Source of the DNA: Candidatus Levybacteria bacterium RIFCSPLOWO2_01_FULL_39_10
Lineage (GTDB): Bacteria > Patescibacteriota > Microgenomatia > Levybacterales > UBA12049
Assembly: GCA_001782515.1 (NCBI GenBank)
Contig: MFOV01000011.1
Coordinates: 13,213-24,586 of the forward strand
Direction: 5' to 3'
Length of the DNA stretch: 11,374 nt
The position numbers were made by a program, and so were the translations under genes. Shown here in pieces: positions 6,296 to 11,374 of this stretch (position 1 is its first letter; each line of letters starts with the position of its first letter). The notes below the pieces were generated by a model. The model saw nothing but the letters and a program-made list of their open reading frames with translations. It made no database searches and was not told the origin of the DNA.

Positions 6296-6748
6296 TTATA
6301 TAAAAAGCACCAAAAGTACAAGACCCGCAAGTGCAGCAACCTGGCTGATAATTCCCCAGGGTTTGTCAAGGCGGTTATCGAATTTTTTCTGAAAACGGTA
6401 AAACCATTGAAAAATAGGCGGATTTTTTACTTTGAAAAAAGTATAAGGAGAGGCTGCCCAATCAAAAAACTGCGCTGCAAATACAACAATATATGCGTAT
6501 AGTAAATCGGTCTGGGGAAACAGAAAAACAATAAGAAGAAATGTAAGAATATAACTAAACCCCACATCAATCATAGCTCCTGATAAAAATTCCTGATTAG
6601 TTTTTTCTTTTCTATTGGTTCCCGGGTCCCAATGGGGAAAAAGATCAGCAACAACATGTGAAGCAAGTGCGAGGGGGATTGCAATAACGGGATTTGGGAT
6701 GCTCGCTGCTATAACTGTTCCTATTACTGCGTGTCCTGTAGCCGTCAT
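6296..6748 (-). CDS. Polytopic membrane protein, YdjM/DUF457-like (putative metal-dependent hydrolase)
   Basis: The protein has 150 residues with about four hydrophobic segments. The N-terminus MTATGHAVIGTVIAASIP and the LASHVVADLFPHWD block have the His and Asp pattern of the YdjM family, membrane proteins called metal-dependent hydrolases by homology, whose reaction is not well established. FFDWAASPYTFF and the C-terminal hydrophobic helix complete the chain. It is first in a two-gene operon with the Cys-motif protein. No clear Shine-Dalgarno sequence precedes the ATG; the leader would be about 40 nt. Family assignment is moderate: short length and motif pattern only. Confidence 0.65.
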   Translation of the reverse strand: MTATGHAVIGTVIAASIPNPVIAIPLALASHVVADLFPHWDPGTNRKEKTNQEFLSGAMIDVGFSYILTFLLIVFLFPQTDLLYAYIVVFAAQFFDWAASPYTFFKVKNPPIFQWFYRFQKKFDNRLDKPWGIISQVAALAGLVLLVLFI

Positions 6749-6794
6749 AATTTATAAGTGGTTCAAAGCTAAATATAAAATTTGGCTGTCTTTT

Positions 6795-6823
6795 AGCATA
6801 AACCCATATGAAAACATTGTCAA
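6795..6823 (-). promoter_or_regulatory. Promoter of the 6748-5999 operon
   Basis: Minus strand: TTGACA (6823-6818), 17-bp spacer, TATGCT (6800-6795, 4 of 6 matches). Predicted start of transcription is near 6788, giving a leader of about 40 nt. It is back to back with the spoU-family gene promoter. Confidence 0.55.
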
Positions 6824-6829
6824 GCGCAG

Positions 6830-6924
6830 CCCCGTTAGATATTGTTTTTATTTTATTTTATAATTAAGTCTTGAAAGGATTTATATGACAGGGAAAAAAG
6901 TTAATAACAATTTATCTAACGGGG
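6830..6924. repeat. CCCCGTTAGAT / ATCTAACGGGG inverted repeat bracketing a start codon
   Basis: The left arm (6830-6840) and right arm (6914-6924) are perfect 11-bp complements. With a 2-nt bulge the pairing extends by about six further pairs. The 73-nt gap holds the TATAAT, the ribosome binding site and the ATG of the SpoU gene; the right arm encodes residues LSNG of that protein. Same family as 8342-8408, 9858-9889 and 11073-11168. Confidence 0.75.
6859..6879 (+). promoter_or_regulatory. -10 box and ribosome binding site of the SpoU-family gene
   Basis: A perfect TATAAT (6859-6864) has only a poor -35 (TTAGAT, 6835-6840, 18-bp spacer), which falls inside the left arm of the inverted repeat. 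AAAGGA (6874-6879) lies 5 nt before the ATG and is the clearest Shine-Dalgarno sequence in the window. Confidence 0.5.
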
Positions 6925-7475
6925 TAAAAAAACTCAAACCAATTGAACTCAGAAATAGACCACCAACTAAGGGGGAGCTTAAAAAAATTAAGAAAAACCC
7001 GATCTATATCATAATTGATAATGTTTTGGATACCTATAACATTGGAGCTATTTTCAGGCTCGCTGATGCCACTGCCTGCGAAAAAGTAATACTTTGCGGA
7101 GATACAGAAATCCCTCCCAACACCAAGATAAAAAGAGCGTCAATTAATACCACTGAGTGGGTTGAATGGAGCTATGCTCCGACTGCGGTCGAAGCACTCC
7201 AAAAATTAAAAATTAAAAATGAAAAATTAAAAATTGTTGCTATCGAACAAGACCCTCGTTCGGTTCCCTATACTAATATCGAATATAGTTTTCCGTTGGC
7301 TTTGGTAGTAGGGCATGAAACAAGGGGAATTAGTAAAGATGCACTCGATGTTTCAGATGCAATAGTTGAACTCCCGATGTTTGGAATTAATAACAGTATG
7401 AATGTAATGGTAAGCTTGGGGATTGTTTTATATAAAACAATTGAGAAGCTTGCTCCAAGTGAAGCCGAAGGATAA
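6885..7475 (+). CDS. SpoU/TrmH-family RNA 2'-O-methyltransferase
   Basis: SPOUT enzymes of this class transfer a methyl group from SAM to a ribose 2'-OH in tRNA or rRNA. The three family motifs are present in 196 residues: motif 1 IDNVLDTYNIGAIFRLADA (44-62), motif 2 LVVGHETRGIS (140-150, with Glu145 of GxExxG), and motif 3 ELPMFGINNSMNVMVSLG (162-179). The short N-terminus has no separate RNA-binding domain, as in TrmH/TrmL-like members; the substrate cannot be told. Three oddities come from repeat DNA: residues 10-13 (LSNG) from the inverted repeat, 107-117 (KLKIKNEKLKI) from a 7-bp tandem array, and the tail PSEAEG from a known-looking dispersed repeat. Convergent with the next gene, 20 nt apart. 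Confidence 0.92.
   Translation: MTGKKVNNNLSNGVKKLKPIELRNRPPTKGELKKIKKNPIYIIIDNVLDTYNIGAIFRLADATACEKVILCGDTEIPPNTKIKRASINTTEWVEWSYAPTAVEALQKLKIKNEKLKIVAIEQDPRSVPYTNIEYSFPLALVVGHETRGISKDALDVSDAIVELPMFGINNSMNVMVSLGIVLYKTIEKLAPSEAEG
7204..7236 (+). repeat. 7-bp tandem repeat array, in frame in the SpoU gene
   Basis: From 7201, five heptamers run without gaps: AAAAATT twice, AAAAATG once, AAAAATT twice. The degenerate unit is the third, exactly as in the dprA array (1656-1688), to which 33 nt align at 27 identical positions. The encoded lysine-rich stretch sits on a surface-loop position before motif 2. Confidence 0.75.
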
Positions 7476-7495
7476 TAGCAAGTCTTGGGATAATA

Positions 7496-8272
7496 TTATT
7501 CTTCAGTCCAGTCAACTCCGCCGGATGCTTCAATCAAAAAATCATTTCTTCCCCAATATTCTTTTTCAAGAATTTTATTCGTTCTATTACCAATAAAAAA
7601 GTTAAATGTATTATTTCTCTCATCGAAGCTTATAAGAACTCCATTATTTTCACGAAGAAGTCTTAATCGATGCGGTAAAACAAAATTTCTAATATGATCA
7701 GTAATTTTAATTTTTTGTTCGTCTCCTTCCTCTACAGCGAGCACATAAGCTTTTTCGACACCATGCAATTCTTCAAATGTCCTATCCAATGTTTTGTAAA
7801 TTTCTTCTCCTTCAATCTCATCAGGAGCGCCTATTAGGTTTAAAATATGACTGGATGTTTTGCCGTTTCCAGTGTTTGCCAAGATATCCAGGTTGGTAAC
7901 AAAAGTTTCAGGTGGAATTTTACTGTCACTTCTTGAAGCGCTACTTTCAGCTGTAATTATAATTCTATTTTGTGAATAATCATGGAGCTGCTCATCGGGA
8001 TGTTTTATCAGTTTCACACTTATACCCGTTTCCGGATTGAAATATCTAAGCTCAAGAAGATCATATAGGTGAATTGCTCTATTTCTTTTAAGTTCAGCTT
8101 TAATTTCTTTTGAATCCCTGTCTTGTTTGTCATGATAATAGTCCAAATGCTGCCCAATTACATATAACTTATCTACTATTTCCATAGATGCCTCAATTGC
8201 TAGAGTTTCTGAATATGTTAGGAGTTCTGCCTCATCGATTCGAATTATTTCTGGTGCGCATTCAATATTCAT
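7496..8272 (-). CDS. Soluble protein of unknown function
   Basis: I do not recognise this protein. The ATG at 8272 gives 258 residues (MNIECAPEIIRIDEAELL); a TTG at 8278 would add two. It is soluble, acidic, with no signal peptide or membrane segment. The first third is helical and charged (EASMEIVDKLYVIGQHLDYYHDKQDRD...); the middle has ANTGNGKTSSHILNLIG, which formally matches a P-loop pattern but lies far inside the chain with no visible Walker B partner. The C-terminal part alternates strands and charged loops (VLISFDERNNTFNFFIG). It is convergent with the SpoU gene and divergent from the methyltransferase gene. No Shine-Dalgarno sequence precedes the ATG; the stop is TAA. Confidence 0.75.
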   Translation of the reverse strand: MNIECAPEIIRIDEAELLTYSETLAIEASMEIVDKLYVIGQHLDYYHDKQDRDSKEIKAELKRNRAIHLYDLLELRYFNPETGISVKLIKHPDEQLHDYSQNRIIITAESSASRSDSKIPPETFVTNLDILANTGNGKTSSHILNLIGAPDEIEGEEIYKTLDRTFEELHGVEKAYVLAVEEGDEQKIKITDHIRNFVLPHRLRLLRENNGVLISFDERNNTFNFFIGNRTNKILEKEYWGRNDFLIEASGGVDWTEE

Positions 8273-8320
8273 GGCCAATATATTAACACATTAAGCCTAG
8301 ATATTTCACCCTTTATAAAC

Positions 8321-8326
8321 TATAAT
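8321..8326 (+). promoter_or_regulatory. TATAAT -10 box upstream of the methyltransferase gene
   Basis: A perfect TATAAT, without a recognisable -35 at 16-18 bp. If used, transcription would begin near 8333, and the whole 44-nt leader would consist of the hairpin and U-tract at 8341-8376. Confidence 0.4.
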
Positions 8327-8340
8327 TCATTCTTGTAGTT

Positions 8341-8376
8341 AATCCCGTTAGAAATCTGCGGGATTTAAGTTTTTTT
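8341..8376 (+). terminator. Terminator-like hairpin and T7 tract ending at the start codon
   Basis: AATCCCG (8341-8347) pairs perfectly with CGGGATT (8359-8365), loop 11 nt, followed after four bases by seven T (8370-8376). The next three bases are the ATG of the methyltransferase gene. It has the form of an intrinsic terminator. Its left arm can instead pair with 8396-8408. Confidence 0.5.
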
Positions 8377-8408
8377 ATGAAGATATTTAACAAGTTTTCT
8401 AACGGGAT
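8342..8408. repeat. ATCCCGTTAGAAA / TTTCTAACGGGAT inverted repeat bracketing a start codon
   Basis: The arms 8342-8354 and 8396-8408 are perfect 13-bp complements. The loop contains the T7 tract and the ATG at 8377; the right arm encodes FSNGM at residues 7-11. Bases 8344-8358 are identical over 15 nt to 11075-11089 in the 16S intron. Confidence 0.8.
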
Positions 8409-9006
8409 GGAAAAAACAACAAATTATCAAAAACATAATACGAGAAATTTTATTGGGAAGCTTTTTGTTAATAATTTTTTAAATAGTGTAGTTAAAACAA
8501 TCCGGCCTTTAAATATTGAATCTGTCCTTGATGTTGGCTGCGGTGAGGGGTTTACCTTGGCACGACTCCAATCTGAAAAAATCGGGAAAGCTTATGAGGG
8601 GATTGAATACGATGATAGTGCTATCCAGCTCGCTAAAAAGCTATATCCGCGTTTGATGATTACAAAGGGAGACATCTACCGCCTCCCATATAAAAATAAT
8701 TCTTTTGATTTGGTCATAGCAACTGAGGTTTTGGAGCATTTGGAAAATCCCAAAAAAGCCTATAAAGAACTTGTTCGTGTTTCAAAAAAATATATTTTGC
8801 TCTCAGTTCCAAACGAGCCGTTTTTCACAATTCAGCGAATTGGAAGGCTTCAAAATATAAAACATTTAGGAGCTCACCCCGAACATATCCAACACTGGAC
8901 AATTCCCGCATTTACTAAGTTCGTAAAAATTAAAGGAGTCAGAATTGTTACTCGCAAATTTCCAATTCCCTGGACCATGGTCGTATTGAAGAAAGTAAAG
9001 GTGTGA
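8377..9006 (+). CDS. Class I SAM-dependent methyltransferase (Methyltransf_11-like)
   Basis: The protein has 209 residues with the Rossmann SAM-binding fold. Motif I is VLDVGCGEGFT (50-60), the acidic ribose-binding position is in YEGIEYDD (Glu77), KGDIYRLPY (97-105) is the adenine-side motif, and FDLVIATEVLEHLENP (110-125) is motif IV. SVPNEPFF and the AHPEHIQHWT block are common in methyltransferases of small molecules, lipids or quinones; the substrate cannot be inferred. The start is uncertain: ATG 8377 directly follows a T7 tract with no ribosome binding site, while ATG 8407 (residue 11) has only a weak AACGGG before it. Both lie in or at the inverted repeat. The gene is divergent from the 8272-7496 gene, and stops at TGA. 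Confidence 0.88.
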   Translation: MKIFNKFSNGMEKTTNYQKHNTRNFIGKLFVNNFLNSVVKTIRPLNIESVLDVGCGEGFTLARLQSEKIGKAYEGIEYDDSAIQLAKKLYPRLMITKGDIYRLPYKNNSFDLVIATEVLEHLENPKKAYKELVRVSKKYILLSVPNEPFFTIQRIGRLQNIKHLGAHPEHIQHWTIPAFTKFVKIKGVRIVTRKFPIPWTMVVLKKVKV

Positions 9007-9013
9007 AGCCAAA

Positions 9014-9028
9014 ACACCCGGAGGGTGT
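9014..9028 (+). terminator. Short hairpin after the methyltransferase gene
   Basis: ACACCC-GGA-GGGTGT is a perfect 6-bp stem with a 3-nt loop, 8 bases after the stop. It is followed by a weak T-containing stretch rather than a U-run, so it may be a terminator or only another small palindrome. Confidence 0.4.
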
Positions 9029-9046
9029 AGGTTTAAGATTTAATGC

Positions 9047-9075
9047 TTGACAGATTTTGCATTGAGTGATATAGA
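9047..9075 (+). promoter_or_regulatory. Strong promoter of the 180-residue protein gene
   Basis: TTGACA (9047-9052), exactly 17 bp, TATAGA (9070-9075). The ATG at 9088 is 12 nt after the -10, so transcription would start within about 5-7 nt of the start codon. Confidence 0.7.
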
Positions 9076-9087
9076 TTTATATAGAGC

Positions 9088-9630
9088 ATGAGTTTATCTG
9101 AATTTCCACATTATCAGCCTGATCAGGTTGCAGCGCGAAGGAGAGCGGATGCAATCGCAAGAAAAAGAAGAGCGGAAGCAAGAGCTATTAGGTTAGAACG
9201 CGCACTTAAGGAGGCTGGAAGAACCATAGAGGAGGTTGGAATTAATTCCGACAGAGACGCAGCAAGGTTTGTTTCGGTTCATGGCAGAAATAATGGTCAT
9301 GAAAAAAGGCCAGTTGTTGATGAGTCAATTGCACTTATTGAAGATTCACAAGGGCCTGAAGATAGATTAGACGCTGCCGTAGAAGATGTACCAGTTGATG
9401 ATGAAATTGAACATATAATATTTGAAGATCCTTCAGGTGGAGAAACTGATATTTTTGCCGCAGCTGGAATTGATCCAATGGCAAGTACCTCTATCCATCG
9501 TCCTATATTTGCAGGATATGAGGATTTTGATAAAAGGCTAATGAGTCGTGAAGATCGAATAGCAGAAAGAGAATATTTACAAGAAGCATGGGGAAGCTAT
9601 GCATCTACCCATGAAGATCAAGAGCATTAA
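9088..9630 (+). CDS. Small charged protein of unknown function
   Basis: I do not recognise this 180-residue protein. The N-terminal quarter is very basic and helical (VAARRRADAIARKRRAEARA, then IRLERALKEAGRTIEE), and could bind nucleic acid or form a coiled coil. The rest is strongly acidic (EDRLDAAVEDVPVDDEIEHIIFEDPSGGETD) and probably flexible. No signal peptide, membrane segment or Cys. The start is supported by the promoter 12 nt upstream; no Shine-Dalgarno sequence is visible. It is a single-gene unit just before the rRNA operon. Codon use looks like its neighbours, so it is probably a real native gene rather than a spurious frame. Confidence 0.72.
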   Translation: MSLSEFPHYQPDQVAARRRADAIARKRRAEARAIRLERALKEAGRTIEEVGINSDRDAARFVSVHGRNNGHEKRPVVDESIALIEDSQGPEDRLDAAVEDVPVDDEIEHIIFEDPSGGETDIFAAAGIDPMASTSIHRPIFAGYEDFDKRLMSREDRIAEREYLQEAWGSYASTHEDQEH

Positions 9631-9708
9631 TACTAACTAGAACCTCCTTGACCCCACTAATTTTGCCGTTTTTTGCTTTTCTCCTTTATCCTGAATGAAA
9701 CTGAAGGG

Positions 9709-9737
9709 TTGACTTTGTTTCGATCCGAGCTTATAAT
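9709..9737 (+). promoter_or_regulatory. rRNA operon promoter
   Basis: TTGACT (9709-9714), exactly 17 bp, and a perfect TATAAT (9732-9737). It is the best promoter in the window, and leads into a boxA and the 16S gene. Transcription should start near 9744, giving a leader of about 285 nt. Confidence 0.8.
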
Positions 9738-9750
9738 AACTCTACTTATG

Positions 9751-9813
9751 TAAAGACGATTCGCCAAAGACGAACGGTTTTGACCCCGCCTCTGGCGGGA
9801 TTTGTAGTCTTTA
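9751..9813 (+). other. Structured start of the rRNA leader
   Basis: TAAAGAC (9751-9757) pairs with GTCTTTA (9807-9813), enclosing the perfect hairpin CCCGCC-TCT-GGCGGG (9785-9799). Its 13-nt core is identical to the hairpin at 508-520 in the transpeptidase gene. Confidence 0.55.
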
Positions 9814-9825
9814 GGAGTAAGTTTG

Positions 9826-9839
9826 GCTCTTTGATAATT
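9826..9839 (+). promoter_or_regulatory. boxA antitermination site
   Basis: GCTCTTTGATAATT closely matches the rRNA leader boxA (E. coli TGCTCTTTAACAATT). Nus factors bind boxA and let RNA polymerase read through structured rRNA. The hairpins that follow would make this useful. Confidence 0.65.
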
Positions 9840-9857
9840 AAAAAACAGCACAAATTC

Positions 9858-10030
9858 ACCCCATTAAATAAAAAACTATTTAACGGGGTAAACTATTCAA
9901 TTTAAGCGATTGAATAGTGGTAGGAAGTCCCGCATTTTGCGGGACAACAACTAACAACTAACTGCTAACATCTAATTTTTTAGTAGTCAGCAGTCAGAAG
10001 TTAGTATTTGAAATTACGTTTTCGTAATTT
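9858..10030 (+). repeat. Array of five consecutive hairpins between boxA and 16S
   Basis: Nearly every base is in a stem or loop. (1) 9858-9870 with 9877-9889, 13 bp with one mismatch, of the CCCCRTTA family. (2) ACTATTCAAT 9892-9901 with 9909-9918, perfect. (3) GTCCCGC 9927-9933 with 9939-9945, perfect. (4) CTAACAACTAACTGCT..., 9951-9975 with 9981-10004, imperfect. (5) AAATTACG 10011-10018 with 10023-10030, perfect, ending at the expected 16S 5' end. They may serve in processing or be accumulated mobile palindromes. Confidence 0.7.
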
Positions 10031-10034
10031 CTTT

Positions 10035-10077
<43 letters not shown>

Positions 10078-10114
10078 TAAGCATGCAAGTCGAATGGCTT
10101 GTGCTTTGCACAAG

Positions 10115-10222
10115 AATTTTCAAGTAACAATTCTCAATTTTCATTGAATTTTCATTTGTTTAATTTTTAAAATTTAAAACATTTGAATTTCATTAGAAAT
10201 TGGAAATTAGAAATTGGTAATT
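10115..10222 (+). repeat. AT-rich insert in 16S V1
   Basis: It lies between two perfect hairpins, CTTGTGC-TTT-GCACAAG (10098-10114) and CTCGCGC-AAA-GCGCGAG (10223-10239). The 108 nt are nearly all A/T and partly self-complementary. They end in four heptamers, AGAAATT, GGAAATT, AGAAATT and GGTAATT (10195-10222), of the same 7-bp period as the dprA and spoU arrays. Whether it stays in the mature rRNA or is cut out is unknown. Confidence 0.65.
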
Positions 10223-10347
10223 CTCGCGCAAAGCGCGAGCAATGGCAGACGGGTGAGTAACGCGTGGGAATCTACCTCTGGGGGGAACATAGCCGTCCGA
10301 AAGGATGGGTAATATTCCATAGCCTCAAGGCAGAGCCTTGATGGCAA

Positions 10348-10430
10348 TGACTAACAACTAAGACGGCTAACAAAGTTAGCCTCTAATAACTAACGAATTC
10401 GTTAGAAGTTAGTAGTTAGAAGTTTGTTGT
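10348..10430 (+). repeat. CTAACAACTAA-type palindromic insert in 16S V2
   Basis: It contains the perfect hairpin GGCTAAC-AAA-GTTAGCC (10365-10381), a 16-bp perfect palindrome CTAACGAATTCGTTAG (10390-10405), and outer arms built from CTAACAACTAA and TTAGTAGTTAG. The same words form the hairpin at 9951-10004 just before the gene. It is followed by CTCAAAG (10432-10438) with CTTTGAG (10444-10450), perfect. Confidence 0.65.
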
Positions 10431-10734
10431 CCTCAAAGCTTTGCTTTGAGTAAAGGACTTAACGGTCCGCCGAGAGAGGAGCCTGCGTCCTATCAGCTTG
10501 TTGGCGGGGTAAAGGCCCACCAAGGCTATGACGGGTAGCTGGACTGAGAGGTCGATCAGCCACAACTGCACTGAAACACGGGCAGTACACCTACGGGTGG
10601 CAGCAACTGGGAATATTGCGCAATGGGGGAAACCCTGACGCAGCGACGCCGCGTGAAGGAAGAAGGCCTAAGGGTCGTAAACTTCTTTTGCTAAGCCGTT
10701 CACAGCTTAGAGAATAAGCCTCTACTAACTACGT

Positions 10735-11166
10735 GGCCCATTAAATTGGGTTTGGCGCGTAGTATAAATTTCACTATATGCTGGAAAATTTTGTTAATGC
10801 TTATCTACCTACAAGGTAAAAATGATAAGCCAAACCCATCCCGCACAACTTTGCTTTTCGCCTTAGATCGTTTGATCTGCGGCTCAAAGAGCAGTTTAAC
10901 GGGACAAGAAAAAACTTCGAGACTAGTATAAGGGTTACAAAACAATCAGCAGGAAACCATCTTTCGCATAAAGCTTCAGATGGGATCCTCAGAGACTATA
11001 CGTGAAACTTTGTTTGAAAAAACATTGAAGATATAGTCCATGTTCGGAACGTTAATTTAACGGGCCGGGCCAGCCCCGTTAGAAATCTGGTTGAGAAATC
11101 AGGTTTTTATTCGGAGCTGAAGTCCTTTTAGGATTGGTTCAATTTAATGAACACATTTCTAACGGG
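10735..11166 (+). ncRNA. Group I self-splicing intron at 16S position 516, 432 nt, no ORF
   Basis: The insertion splits ACTACGT|GCCAG, the S516 site. P1: exon ACTACGT (10728-10734) pairs with GCGTAGT (10757-10763), with the required G-U at the splice site. P10: TTTGGC (10751-10756) pairs with 3' exon GCCAGA (11167-11172), one wobble. P7: GACTATA (10994-11000) with TATAGTC (11032-11038), perfect. The blocks CTATATGCTGGAAA, AATCAGCAGGAAACC and GATCCTCAGAGACTATACG are classic group I core. The last base is the terminal G (11166). Other stems: GCTTATC..GATAAGC in the 5' domain and a 14-bp P9-side stem. The core resembles IB-type organelle introns; the subgroup is uncertain. No LAGLIDADG or other homing endonuclease is present, so it may depend on another copy for mobility. 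Confidence 0.93.
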
Positions 11167-11168
11167 GC
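11073..11168. repeat. GCCCCGTTAGAAAT / ATTTCTAACGGGGC inverted repeat across the intron 3' splice site
   Basis: The arms 11073-11086 and 11155-11168 are perfect 14-bp complements. Three small stems fill the loop: CTGGTT/AATCAG, AGTCC/GGATT and GTTCA/TGAAC. The right arm includes the terminal G (11166) and the first two bases of exon 2, so it overlaps P10. Same family as 6830-6924, 8342-8408 and 9858-9889. Confidence 0.8.
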
Positions 11169-11374
11169 CAGAAGTCTCGGTAATACGTAGGAGGCAAGCG
11201 TTATCCGGATTCATTGGGCGTAAAGAGTGCGTAGGCGGCATAGCGTGTCGTATCTTAAATACCAAGGCTTAACCTTGGAGGTGGATACGAAACTACTATG
11301 CTTGAGGGTTGACAGGGATGCTAGAACAGTTAGTGTAGCAGTGAAATGCGTTGATATTAACTGGAATACCAAAG

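Noticed and set aside
5174..6863. Several open frames on the plus strand opposite the membrane protein genes
   Set aside because: They lie antisense to well-formed genes, have no promoter or ribosome binding site, and their products have no domain character.
7860..7883. P-loop (Walker A) in the unknown 258-residue protein (ANTGNGKT)
   Set aside because: The pattern fits [AG]xxxxGK[ST], but it is mid-chain, with no Walker B or other NTPase motifs; probably a chance match.
9858..10030. CRISPR array
   Set aside because: The repeated hairpins differ from each other in sequence and length, there are no regular spacers, and no cas gene is near.
10746..10931. Open frame of 61 codons inside the 16S intron, as a possible homing endonuclease
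   Set aside because: It starts at TTG inside the P1 region, overlaps structural elements of the intron, and has no LAGLIDADG, HNH or GIY-YIG motif.

Overview
The window looks like a chromosomal piece of a Candidate Phyla Radiation (Patescibacteria) bacterium, probably Microgenomates or a close relative. The evidence is the 16S rRNA at the right end: it has an altered 530 loop, a group I intron and inserts in V1 and V2, all typical of that radiation. The DNA is AT-rich, genes are small and tightly packed, and short hairpin repeats are scattered through both genes and spacers. TGA is used as a stop codon (for example at 9004-9006), so the recoded UGA of Gracilibacteria and Absconditabacteria does not apply. 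The phylum call is from memory of the 16S signature and has not been checked by a search.

Layout. At 1-1882 (+) the end of a PBP2-type transpeptidase gene overlaps dprA by one base. A small AbrB/MazE-like gene (1884-2045, -) follows with an operator-like repeat. topA (2331-4457, +) has a GC-rich element at its start and a second GC-rich segment inside the coding sequence. On the minus strand, two overlapping genes (5912 to 4483) encode single-pass membrane proteins that share a domain. A second minus-strand pair (6748 to 5999) encodes a polytopic YdjM-like protein and a Cys-motif membrane protein. Next come a SpoU/TrmH RNA methyltransferase (+), an unrecognised 258-residue protein (-), a class I SAM methyltransferase (+) and an unrecognised charged 180-residue protein (+). 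From 9709 there is a consensus-like rRNA promoter, a leader with a boxA and a row of hairpins, and a 16S gene that runs off the right edge.

What stands out is a set of repeat families that recur across unrelated contexts. (1) CCCGTTA...TAACGGG inverted repeats bracket the start codons of two genes, lie in the rRNA leader, and span the 3' splice site of the 16S intron. (2) CTAACAACTAA-type hairpins occur in the 16S leader and in 16S V2. (3) A CCGCCTCTGGCGG hairpin occurs inside the transpeptidase gene and in the rRNA leader. (4) 7-bp tandem repeats are read in frame in dprA and spoU, and similar heptamers sit in 16S V1. (5) GC-rich palindromic segments occur at the start of topA and inside it. 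Several may be able to switch RNA structure, notably at the intron 3' splice site and in the methyltransferase leader.

Three promoters of the form TTGACA-N17-(A/T)ATAnn lie only 10-14 nt before a start codon, which suggests leaderless or ultra-short-leader mRNAs. No CRISPR array, tRNA, transposase or phage gene was seen.
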